NCBI GenBank assembly: GCA_945952065.1
Contig: CAMFGY010000003.1
Location: forward strand, 124,001 to 188,000
Reading direction: 5' to 3'
Length of the DNA: 64,000 nt
Source: an uncultured Burkholderiales bacterium
GTDB taxonomy: Bacteria > Pseudomonadota > Gammaproteobacteria > Burkholderiales > Burkholderiaceae_C
Shown here: positions 34,046 through 42,015 of the stretch, in pieces
Layout: every line of letters begins with the position of its first letter
How positions within the stretch are numbered: the first letter of the stretch is position 1
The notes under the pieces: generated by a model
Database searches by the model: none
What the model was told of the DNA's origin: nothing
Seen by the model: the letters and a program-made list of their open reading frames with translations, nothing else
Position numbers and translations under genes: made by a program

Positions 34046-35013
34046 GCCACAGCGAGACTTTGACCCTCTATACCCCGGCCGGCGTGTTGCTCAAGTCGCA
34101 GCCCATCAAGCGGGCCGCCAAGCGCCTGGCCAAACTGGGCTTTGAGGTCACGATTGACGAGGCCGCTTTTGACAAGCAGCAACGCTTTGGTGGTGATGAC
34201 GAGACGCGGTTGGCCGCGATTCACCGCGTTGCAGCGGCAGCCCCCAGCGTGGCGCTGGCCACGCGGGGCGGCTACGGCCTGACCCGCCTTTTGGACCGCA
34301 TCGACTGGAAGCTTTTGGCCCAAAGCGTGGAGCAGGGCACCCGCTGGGTCGGGCAAAGCGACTTGACGGCGTTGCAGCTGGGCCTGCTGGCCCATACCAA
34401 GGCCCAGAGCTGGGCCGGCCCTTTGGGCATGGACTTTGGCCGCAGCAGCGATGAAGGCGGCGTGGACGACGTGACGCAAGACTGCTTCACCGAAGCGATG
34501 AGCGGCTTGTTGGAGGCGGTGGGTTTTCGCACCGAAAAAGGTTTTGATGGCTTGAGCGTGCGCGGCCAGCTCTGGGGCGGCAATCTGTGCATGGTGAACT
34601 CCCTGCTGGGCACCCAACACTTCCCGCGTATCAAAGGCGGTGTGCTGTTCCTGGAAGACATCAACGAGCATCCCTACCGCGTGGAACGCAGCCTCTTGCA
34701 ACTGGCGCAGGCCGGCGTGCTGGACGCGCAAAAAGCCATCGTTCTGGGCGACTTCGGTGGCTGGCGTGCCTCGCCGCTGGACCGTGGCTATGGCCTCAAG
34801 TCGGCGATTGAAGCGGTGCGGGCCGTGACCAAAACCCCCATCCTCACGGGCTTGCCCTTCGGTCATGTGGACACCAAGGTTTGCTTGCCGGTGGGGGCCA
34901 AGGTGGATCTGGTGGTGCAAGGACGCGATGTCTTGATGGGCTGGCAAAACGACCCCAGGCTCAAGCATGAGCACCATGACCATGAAGCCCAAGGCCATGC
35001 TCATGGTCACTGA
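34042..35013 (+). CDS. ldcA: LD-carboxypeptidase (murein tetrapeptide carboxypeptidase)
   Basis: 323 residues, peptidase family S66. The catalytic residues are Ser106 (GQSDLTAL), Glu205 (FLEDINE) and His275 (PFGHVDTK). The enzyme removes the terminal D-Ala from murein tetrapeptides in the cytoplasm during cell-wall recycling. The last 15 or so residues form an unusual His-rich tail (HEHHDHEAQGHAHGH) that could bind metal. The gene overlaps tadA (ATGA) and the next gene (TGATG). It thus leads directly into a peptide ABC importer that could supply its substrate. Confidence 0.93.
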   Translation: MSHSETLTLYTPAGVLLKSQPIKRAAKRLAKLGFEVTIDEAAFDKQQRFGGDDETRLAAIHRVAAAAPSVALATRGGYGLTRLLDRIDWKLLAQSVEQGTRWVGQSDLTALQLGLLAHTKAQSWAGPLGMDFGRSSDEGGVDDVTQDCFTEAMSGLLEAVGFRTEKGFDGLSVRGQLWGGNLCMVNSLLGTQHFPRIKGGVLFLEDINEHPYRVERSLLQLAQAGVLDAQKAIVLGDFGGWRASPLDRGYGLKSAIEAVRAVTKTPILTGLPFGHVDTKVCLPVGAKVDLVVQGRDVLMGWQNDPRLKHEHHDHEAQGHAHGH

Positions 35014-37247
35014 TGGGCTTTGATTGGCAGGCCGCGTTTCGCGGCCTTTTTTTGCTCTTGTTGCTGGCGCTGGGCGCTTGCAACAACAGCCCACACCCTG
35101 CTGGGTCCGAGCGCGAGAACACGCTGTTCACTGCGTTTGATGAGCGCAGCCCGCGTTATCTGGACCCGACCTCGGCCTACACAGCGCCGGAGGCAGCCTA
35201 CGCTTTTCACATCTACGAGCCGCTTTACAGCTATCACTATCTCAAGCGCCCATACCAGTTGACGCCGCGTGCCGCCGCGGAGGTGGTGCGCCCCTATTAC
35301 CTGGACGCACAGGGCAAGCGCTTGGCGGACGATGCGCCGGTGGGCCAGATTGCTCAGAGCGTGTATGACATCGCGCTTCGCCCGGGCCTGCGATATGCGC
35401 CGCACCCGGCCTTCGCGCGCGATGCCAAGGGCCAGCTGCGCTATCACACCTTGACGCCCGAACAAGTTGCGGCCAAGCGCAGTCCCTGGGACTTCGCGGA
35501 GCGCGGCAGTCGCGAGTTGGTGGCCGAAGATTTCGTCTATGCCCTCAAACGGCACGCATCGCCGCGTCAAGAGGCGCCGCTGTTTGCCTTGTTTTCCGAG
35601 CATGTGCTGGGGCTCAAGGCCTATGGCGAATTGCTGCGAGCCGAGAACGCCAAGCTGATAGCCGGATTGCCAGAGCAATTGCCTGACAAACCTTTTCTGG
35701 ACCTGCGTCGTTGGCCCTTAAGCGGTGCCGAGGCCGTCAACAAGCATTTGCTGCGCATCCGCATCAAGGGCAAATACCCCCAATGGCAGTATTGGATGGC
35801 CATGACCTTTCTGGCCCCCGTGCCTTGGGAGGTCGATGCTTTCTATTCGCAGACCGGCATGAGCGAGGCGGGCCTGGGTTGGAACCAATGGCCGGTGGGA
35901 ACCGGGCCCTTCATGATGACCGAGTACGTGCAAGATCGGCGTCATGTGATGAGTCGCAATCCCAACTACCGCAAAGACCTCTACCCCTGTGAAGGGGCTG
36001 CGCCTGACCGAGGCCTTGGCTTGCTGGAGGACTGCGGCAAGCGCTTGCCCTTTGTGGACAAGATCGTCGCGATTTCGGTCAAAGAGGGCGGGCCGCGCAA
36101 AGAGCTGTTCAAGCAAGGCTACCTTGACATGCCCGAGATCGACCGCACCGATTGGGGCGTGGAGTTCTTGGTTGACAAAAACGACTCCGCTGAAGTTGCG
36201 CGTCAGTTCGAGGAGCGTGGCTACAAGTTCCCGATGGATGTGGACATCAGCAACTGGTACCTCGGCTTCAACTGGCTTGATCCTGTGGTGGGGCGGGGTG
36301 ACACGCCCGCGCAGCAACAGCGCAATCGCAAGCTGCGCCAAGCGCTGTCCATTGCCGTCGATTGGGAAGAGGGCTATGGCCAGATCTTTCGCAACAAAGG
36401 CGGCGTGGCTGCACATGGCCCGGTGCCGCCCGGCGTCTTTGGTTCACGCGAAGGGCAGGCTGGGCAGTTCAACCCGGTCACGCATGAGTGGGTCGGGGGC
36501 AAGCCGCAGCGTCGCAGCATCGAGCAGGCGCGCGCCCTGATGGTTGAAGCAGGCTACCCCGAGGGGCGCGATGCCAAAACCGGCAAGCCCTTGGTGTTGA
36601 ACTACGACTATCAGCGCGCTATGCGCCCGGAGTTGAAGGCTGAAACCGATTGGATGGTGCGGCAGTTCGCCAAGTTGGGCGTGCAACTGGAGGTGCGTGC
36701 CACCGACTTCAATCAATTTCAAGAAAAGACGCTCAAGGGCAAGCATCAGGTGTTTTGGTCGGGTTGGTTTGCAGACTATCCCGATGCCGAAAACTTCCTT
36801 TTCTTGCTGTACGGACCGAACAGCAAGTCCAAATCAGAAGGGGAGAACCTGTCCAACTACGAGAACCCGGCGTTTGATGCGCTCTACCGCCGATTGCAAA
36901 CGCTGGACGATGGGCCAGAGAAGCAAGCCGTGGTGGACCAGATGATTCAAATTGCACGTGAAGATGCCCCTTGGGCCTGGGGGTTTTGGCCATTTGTCGG
37001 CATGGCCTACCAACCCTGGGTCTACAACGGCAAGCCCAGCATTGTGGTGCGCGATGTGCTGCGCTATGCCCGTATTGATGCCGCGCAGCGCAGCCGCAAG
37101 ATCAGCGAATGGAACCACCCGATCTGGTGGCCCATGGCGCTCTTGGTGCTGGGTGGCGGCTTGATTGTTTGGCGCACCCGTCGCGCATTTGCCTTGCGTG
37201 AGCAGGCCTTGGCGCCGGGCTACCGGCCGGAGCAGGGCAGGGCATGA
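35013..37247 (+). CDS. peptide ABC transporter substrate-binding lipoprotein with C-terminal membrane helix
   Basis: 744 residues, SBP_bac_5 family. The N-terminal signal ends in a lipobox LGAC (Cys23). The body holds the usual family landmarks (DPTSAYTAPEAAYAFHIYEPL, RIKGKYPQW, GTGPFMMTEY, RKLRQALSIAVDWEE). Near residues 707-727 there is a clear hydrophobic segment (WWPMALLVLGGGLIVW) followed by RTRRAF. The protein may thus be tied to the membrane at both ends, or attached only by the C-terminal helix. It is longer than the ~520-600 residues usual for OppA or YejA. It overlaps ldcA and the first permease gene, so the module is one operon. Confidence 0.88.
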   Translation: MGFDWQAAFRGLFLLLLLALGACNNSPHPAGSERENTLFTAFDERSPRYLDPTSAYTAPEAAYAFHIYEPLYSYHYLKRPYQLTPRAAAEVVRPYYLDAQGKRLADDAPVGQIAQSVYDIALRPGLRYAPHPAFARDAKGQLRYHTLTPEQVAAKRSPWDFAERGSRELVAEDFVYALKRHASPRQEAPLFALFSEHVLGLKAYGELLRAENAKLIAGLPEQLPDKPFLDLRRWPLSGAEAVNKHLLRIRIKGKYPQWQYWMAMTFLAPVPWEVDAFYSQTGMSEAGLGWNQWPVGTGPFMMTEYVQDRRHVMSRNPNYRKDLYPCEGAAPDRGLGLLEDCGKRLPFVDKIVAISVKEGGPRKELFKQGYLDMPEIDRTDWGVEFLVDKNDSAEVARQFEERGYKFPMDVDISNWYLGFNWLDPVVGRGDTPAQQQRNRKLRQALSIAVDWEEGYGQIFRNKGGVAAHGPVPPGVFGSREGQAGQFNPVTHEWVGGKPQRRSIEQARALMVEAGYPEGRDAKTGKPLVLNYDYQRAMRPELKAETDWMVRQFAKLGVQLEVRATDFNQFQEKTLKGKHQVFWSGWFADYPDAENFLFLLYGPNSKSKSEGENLSNYENPAFDALYRRLQTLDDGPEKQAVVDQMIQIAREDAPWAWGFWPFVGMAYQPWVYNGKPSIVVRDVLRYARIDAAQRSRKISEWNHPIWWPMALLVLGGGLIVWRTRRAFALREQALAPGYRPEQGRA

Positions 37248-38227
37248 TGGGCTATTTGCTGCGTCGCTTGGCCTATGGCTTCTTGATCCTGGTCGGTGTC
37301 AATGTGCTGACCTTTTTCCTGTTTTTTACGGTCAACACGCCCGACGATATGGCGCGGCTGAACATCGGCGGCAAGCGGGTCAGCCAAGCGCAGATCGAGC
37401 AATGGAAAACCGAGCGGGGCTACGACAAACCCCTGCTGTGGGATGCGCAAGCCTCGGGCATGGACAGGATCAAGCGGACGATTTTCTGGGAGCGCTCAGT
37501 CTCCTTGATGTTCTTTGATTTCGGTCGATCGGACGCCCGGCAAGCCCTGCAGATTGGCCATGAAATCAAATCGCGCATGGCGGTCAGCCTGCAATTGGCC
37601 TTGCCCTTGTTCCTGCTGCAAATGCTGGCCAGCATTGGGTTGGCCCTTGTGCTGGTGTTCTTTCGCAACTCGGCGATCGACTTTTGGGGCGTGATTCTGT
37701 GTGTGCTGATGCTGTCGATTTCGAGCTTGTTCTACATCATCGTCGGCCAGTTCTTGTTCTCGCGGGTTTTGCGTTGGGTGCCGATGAATGGCTATGTCCA
37801 AGGGCTGGATGCGATTCGGTTTCTGTTGCTACCGGTTGTTTTGTCGGTGCTGTCGCGCCTTGGCGGGGAGGCGCGCTTGTACCGGGCCATGCTCTTGGAG
37901 GAGGCCGGTCGAGACTATGTGCGCACCGCGCGCGCCAAGGGCTTGAGTGAGCAGCGCGTCTTGCTCCGTCATGTGTTGCGCAATGCCTCGATTCCTATCC
38001 TGACCAATGCCGGCAGCTATCTGCCCTATGTCTTCATGGGCAGCTTGGTGTTTGAGAGCTTTTTTGGCATTCCGGGTCTTGGCGCTTTCACCATCGAGGC
38101 GATCAGTGCTCAGGACTTCGCCATTGTGCGCAGCATGGTGTTCCTGGGCGCCTTGCTGTTCATTGTCAGCAATGTGTTGATCGATCTGGCTTACACCTGG
38201 GTCGATCCGCGCGTGCGTTTGCACTGA
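37244..38227 (+). CDS. peptide ABC transporter permease (YejB/OppB-type)
   Basis: 327 residues with six predicted helices. TM1 is LLRRLAYGFLILVGVNVLTFFLFF. The BPD_transp_1 EAA loop appears near residues 222-240 (EEAGRDYVRTARAKGLSEQRVLLRHVLRN). The first periplasmic loop is long (~40-110), as in YejB. It begins inside the previous gene's stop (ATGATG) and is followed after 19 bp by the second permease gene. Confidence 0.9.
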   Translation: MMGYLLRRLAYGFLILVGVNVLTFFLFFTVNTPDDMARLNIGGKRVSQAQIEQWKTERGYDKPLLWDAQASGMDRIKRTIFWERSVSLMFFDFGRSDARQALQIGHEIKSRMAVSLQLALPLFLLQMLASIGLALVLVFFRNSAIDFWGVILCVLMLSISSLFYIIVGQFLFSRVLRWVPMNGYVQGLDAIRFLLLPVVLSVLSRLGGEARLYRAMLLEEAGRDYVRTARAKGLSEQRVLLRHVLRNASIPILTNAGSYLPYVFMGSLVFESFFGIPGLGAFTIEAISAQDFAIVRSMVFLGALLFIVSNVLIDLAYTWVDPRVRLH

Positions 38228-38246
38228 AGGTTTGAGGCGCTTGGAC

Positions 38247-39764
38247 ATGGCTTTCAAACTGGTGTTGTTGTGGACGGATGTTGCGCTGTGGGTTTTGGTC
38301 TTCGGTGGGCTCGCCTATGGCGTGCGAGTTCGTCGTTATGCCCATCTACGCGCGAATTGGGCTCGTGTGTTCCGAGACCCGATGGCGCTCAGCAGTGGCG
38401 TGGTCTTGGCGTTTTTTCTTGGGCTCACTTTGCTGGACAGCATCCATTGGCGAAGCCAGTTGCCGCTGACGGCGCCGGGCTTGGTGGCCCTGGAGGAGTC
38501 GCAGAGCGAAGATCAATCTGCCGTGTTCGATACGCGCACCCGTTCCTTGTTGGACTTTTTGTTCGCGCGCCAAATGGCCATGCGCGAAGTCAGCTATTCA
38601 GCCCCCTTGGCCTATCAGGCCTTGAGTCAGGCACCGACCACGCAGACAAGCGACCTCACACCGAACCAAGAGAGCGCTGCCGAGATCGCCCGAGCATTTC
38701 CGCGCTTGACCTTTGGCGGCGCGCATTTGAAGCAGCCCGAGAATGATTGGGTCGGCGATGTGGCGCGTCGCGCCGCGACGGGCTTGGCTGGGGGCGTGTT
38801 GGTGGTGGTGGCGCTCACGCTGCTGCTGCTGCTGCTGCTGCTTCGTAGTCTGGCGGCCACGCATGGCGGGGCTCGGCGCGCTTGGGCAGATGTATGGGCC
38901 GACCGAACGCGCTACCCTTGGCGCGCTGCCTTGCTGAGTGTTGCTGCCCTGGTTTTGATCGGTGGCCCCGCCTTGGCCCTGATGGATCACTACCATGTGC
39001 TAGGTACAGATCGCACCGGCAATGACGTGCTCTACCAAACACTGAAAAGCGTGCGCACCGCGTTTGTGATCGGCACCTTGTCGACGCTGGCGACTTTGCC
39101 CTTTGCCTTGCTGCTGGGCGTGGCCGCCGGCTATTTTGGGGGCTGGGTGGATGAGTTGATCCAGTACCTCTACACCACGCTGAGCTCGGTGCCGAATGTG
39201 CTCTTGATTGCGGCCTGTGTCTTGATGGTGCAGGTGTTTTTGGACAAGAACCCAGAACTGTTTGAAACGGGCTTGGAGCGCGCGGATCTGAAGGTCTTCA
39301 TGCTCTGCCTAGTTCTGGGGGTGACCGGGTGGGCCGGGCTGTGTCGGCTCTTGCGGGCCGAGACGCTGAAGCTGCGCGAGTTGGACTATGTGCAAGCGGC
39401 CACGGCGTTTGGCCTGGGGCCGGCTCGCATCATGGCTCGGCACATCGTGCCGAATGTGATGCATCTGGTGCTGATCACGGTGGTGCTGAGCTTTTCGGAG
39501 TTGATTCTTTACGAGGCGGTGCTGACTTATGTGGGCGTGGGCGTCGACCCGCAGATGAACAGCTTTGGCAGCATGATCAATCTGGCGCGCACCGAGTTGT
39601 CGCGCGACCCGCTGGTGTGGTGGAACTTCTGCGCTGCATTTGTTTGCATGCTGGCCTTGGTCTTGGCGGCCAATGTCTTTGCCGACGCGGTGCGCGATGC
39701 TTTTGACCCTCGCGCCCCGCGCTTGCCGCGCAAGAGCCGCAGGCTCGACAGCCCTGAACGTTGA
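38247..39764 (+). CDS. peptide ABC transporter permease (YejE/OppC-type), enlarged
   Basis: 505 residues from ATG 38247, preceded by GAGG at nine bases; a TTG at 38232 in the same frame is less well placed. The C-terminal two thirds is a normal OppC/YejE permease with TGNDVLYQTLKSVRTAFVIG and the EAA loop LRELDYVQAATAFGLGPARIMARHIVPN. The N-terminal third has two extra hydrophobic segments and a ~110-residue soluble loop after TM1. It also has a run of eight leucines from a CTG repeat at 38820. Typical family members are ~300-340 residues. It pairs with the permease upstream. Confidence 0.87.
   Translation: MAFKLVLLWTDVALWVLVFGGLAYGVRVRRYAHLRANWARVFRDPMALSSGVVLAFFLGLTLLDSIHWRSQLPLTAPGLVALEESQSEDQSAVFDTRTRSLLDFLFARQMAMREVSYSAPLAYQALSQAPTTQTSDLTPNQESAAEIARAFPRLTFGGAHLKQPENDWVGDVARRAATGLAGGVLVVVALTLLLLLLLLRSLAATHGGARRAWADVWADRTRYPWRAALLSVAALVLIGGPALALMDHYHVLGTDRTGNDVLYQTLKSVRTAFVIGTLSTLATLPFALLLGVAAGYFGGWVDELIQYLYTTLSSVPNVLLIAACVLMVQVFLDKNPELFETGLERADLKVFMLCLVLGVTGWAGLCRLLRAETLKLRELDYVQAATAFGLGPARIMARHIVPNVMHLVLITVVLSFSELILYEAVLTYVGVGVDPQMNSFGSMINLARTELSRDPLVWWNFCAAFVCMLALVLAANVFADAVRDAFDPRAPRLPRKSRRLDSPER
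38820..38841 (+). repeat. (CTG)7 trinucleotide repeat
   Basis: Seven tandem CTG/TGC units inside the second permease gene encode part of an eight-Leu stretch within a membrane helix. Unit changes would keep the frame, so this is not an on/off phase switch. It could vary helix length. Confidence 0.85.
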
Positions 39765-39770
39765 AGCGAC

Positions 39771-41663
39771 ATGTTGCACCTCGATCAACTCCAAGTCAGT
39801 CTGGACTCAGAGGCCGGGACGCTGAGGCCTATCGATGGCCTGAGTCTCACGCTGAAACGCGGTGAAACTTTGGCCCTGGTCGGGGAATCCGGCAGTGGCA
39901 AAAGCATGACAGCGCTGGCCTTGATGCGCTTGCTGCCGCAGGGCGGGCGTATCAGCCAGGGGCGTTTGAGCGTGGATGGGCTCGACGTTTTTGCGCAGCC
40001 TGAGTGGCAGATGCGGGCTCTGCGCGGCGGGCGGATGGGGTTGATTTTTCAAGAACCCGCAACGTCCCTGAACCCGGTCTTGCGTGTAGGGGCGCAAATC
40101 GTCGAAGCGATCGAGGCGCACACCGCTTTGCGTGGCTCGGCGGCACGGGCTCGGGCCATTGAGTGGTTGGCGCGCGTGGGCATCCCCGAGCCGGCGCGGC
40201 GAGTGGATGACTATCCCTTCCAATTGAGTGGGGGGCAAAAGCAGCGCGTGATGATTGCCATGGCGCTGGCCGGTGAGCCCGACTACCTGATTGCCGACGA
40301 GCCCACCACCGCACTGGACGTGACGGTGCAGGCGCAGATTCTGGCCTTGTTGAAGGACCTGCAGCGCGAGCGTGGCTTGGGCATCTTGCTGATCACCCAT
40401 GACTTGGGCGTGGTGGCCCAAATGGCGCACCAAGTCGCGCTGATGTATGCGGGGCAAATTGTGGAGATGGCGCCCGCCGCAAAATTTTTTGCCTCGCCCA
40501 AACACCCATATGGGCGCCTGCTCTTGCAGGCTTTGCCTGGCGCGAAGCGGCGTGAAGCGCCCCTGGCGGCCATTGCCGGCACGGTGCCGCCGCTTTGGCA
40601 AGTCTTTCAAGGCTGCCGGTTTGCCGCGCGCTGTGATCGGGCGCAGCCCAACTGCCAAACAAGCATTCCTGCGTTGAAACCGGTGTCGGCCGAGGGCGCT
40701 GACCATCAGGTGCGCTGCTTGCTGTACGGAAGCCCGAGCGCGGCAGCGAATGTGCTGGGAGCGGCCTTGAATTCCAGGGGAGCAGCAGAAGCTAGCACCC
40801 GCACGGCGCCTGCGGGCGAAACCGGGCAAGGTGCACCCCAGCTTTTGCAAGTGAAAGCATTGTCGGTGCAATACCCTCTGCGCCGCGCCTTGTTCTCGAA
40901 ATCGAAACTCTCGGTCTTCAAGGCTGTGGATGGCGTGTCATTCAGCCTTGAGGCGGGCCGGACTTTGGCCCTGGTGGGCGAATCTGGCTGTGGCAAAAGC
41001 AGCGTAGCCAAAGCGCTGTTGCAATTGCTCAGGGGCAAAGCCTTGATGCAGGGGCAGGCATTGCTGGAGGGGCAAGAGCTGTTCGCTCTACAAGGGGCGC
41101 AGCTGCTGCAAGCGCGTCGGGTGATGCAAATCGTCTTTCAAGATCCATTTGCATCGCTGAACCCTCGCATGCGGGTGCAAGAGCTGCTCGAGGAGGGCTT
41201 GCTGGCGCTGCGGTCGGATTGGGATGCCTCGGCCCGCATGAGAAAAATGCGGCAATTGCTCGAGCAAGTCGGGCTGGGTGCGTCTGCTTTGCAGCGTCTA
41301 CCGCATGAGTTTTCGGGCGGGCAGCGCCAACGCATCGCCATTGCTCGCGCATTGTCCGTTGAGCCTCGCTTGATCGTCTGTGACGAGCCCACCTCGGCCC
41401 TGGATGTCTCAGTCCAGGCGCAAATCCTTAATCTGCTCAAAGCCCTGCAAGCCGAGCAGGGCTTGGCCTACTTGTTCATCACCCACAACATCGGCGTGGT
41501 CGAGTACTTGGCTGACGATGTGGCCGTGATGCAAGGGGGCCGAATTGTGGAGGCCGGGTCTTGTGAGGCGGTGCTGGCTTCCCCGCGAAAAACTTATACG
41601 CAAGCACTTTTGAGCGCCGCGCCCAGGCTGAGGCCGGCGACAGAGCCGCGCCTGCCGGGCTGA
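39771..41663 (+). CDS. fused dual ATP-binding subunit of peptide ABC transporter (YejF/DppDF-type)
   Basis: 630 residues with two complete ABC ATPases. The first has Walker A GESGSGKS (~38), signature LSGGQKQR and Walker [13 protein letters not shown]. It ends with an oligopeptide-type C-terminal Cys cluster ([15 protein letters not shown], then VRCLLYG). The second has GESGCGKS (~405), FSGGQRQR and [12 protein letters not shown]. The fusion is like YejF, or GsiA of the glutathione importer. It follows the permeases by six bases and ends the tadA-ldcA-importer run. Confidence 0.92.
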   Translation: MLHLDQLQVSLDSEAGTLRPIDGLSLTLKRGETLALVGESGSGKSMTALALMRLLPQGGRISQGRLSVDGLDVFAQPEWQMRALRGGRMGLIFQEPATSLNPVLRVGAQIVEAIEAHTALRGSAARARAIEWLARVGIPEPARRVDDYPFQLSGGQKQRVMIAMALAGEPDYLIADEPTTALDVTVQAQILALLKDLQRERGLGILLITHDLGVVAQMAHQVALMYAGQIVEMAPAAKFFASPKHPYGRLLLQALPGAKRREAPLAAIAGTVPPLWQVFQGCRFAARCDRAQPNCQTSIPALKPVSAEGADHQVRCLLYGSPSAAANVLGAALNSRGAAEASTRTAPAGETGQGAPQLLQVKALSVQYPLRRALFSKSKLSVFKAVDGVSFSLEAGRTLALVGESGCGKSSVAKALLQLLRGKALMQGQALLEGQELFALQGAQLLQARRVMQIVFQDPFASLNPRMRVQELLEEGLLALRSDWDASARMRKMRQLLEQVGLGASALQRLPHEFSGGQRQRIAIARALSVEPRLIVCDEPTSALDVSVQAQILNLLKALQAEQGLAYLFITHNIGVVEYLADDVAVMQGGRIVEAGSCEAVLASPRKTYTQALLSAAPRLRPATEPRLPG

Positions 41664-41684
41664 CAAAACGTCTTTGCTGAAGCC

Positions 41685-41704
41685 GCACATTGTTGTCAAT
41701 GTGC
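41685..41704. other. inverted repeat GCACATTG-TTGT-CAATGTGC
   Basis: A perfect 8-bp dyad 22 bases after the ATPase stop. Without a following T-run it is a poor intrinsic terminator. It may be an mRNA 3'-end stabiliser or an operator. Confidence 0.55.
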
Positions 41705-41960
41705 AACGGGGCGTGCTTGGAGGCCTTAAAGCCATCGGCGTCTATGGCGTCTGATCAAACAAATTCTTTTGTATGCGGCGCATGTCCTTTTCTCATGAAA
41801 TCAAGGACTTGGGTGCCTCCTTCTTTAGGGTGAGCATGACCACCGGCACTTGTTGCGTTTTGGGTTCGCTAGGACTTCCCCTAGCCTCGAGCATGACTTC
41901 TGGCATCAAGAATGGCGCCACGCAAGTGAGGGCTTAGCGGTTCGTAACCCACGAATTCTG

Positions 41961-41989
41961 TTGACTTCCGCTTGCACCGTGTCTATCGA
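41961..41989 (+). promoter_or_regulatory. sigma70-type promoter of the TonB-dependent receptor
   Basis: TTGACT (41961-41966), a 17-bp spacer, then TATCGA (41984-41989). Transcription would start near 41996, about 20 bases before ATG 42016, with GTAGGAG as ribosome-binding site. Confidence 0.55.
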
Positions 41990-42015
41990 CTGCCTTCTTT
42001 TTTGTAGGAGTTCTC

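Larger units (their letters stand above)
41664..42015. other. intergenic region upstream of TonB-dependent receptor
   Basis: 352 bp with no credible gene. It holds an 8-bp perfect dyad near the importer end and a good promoter next to the receptor (both listed separately). No T-run terminator follows the importer genes and no Fur-box-like sequence was seen. Confidence 0.5.

Noticed and set aside
38820-38841. Phase-variation switch by the CTG repeat
   Set aside because: The unit is three bases, so gain or loss keeps the reading frame. Only helix-length variation is possible.
41664-42015. Fur box upstream of the TonB-dependent receptor
   Set aside because: No sequence close to the GATAAT-repeat Fur consensus was found, so iron regulation is not claimed.
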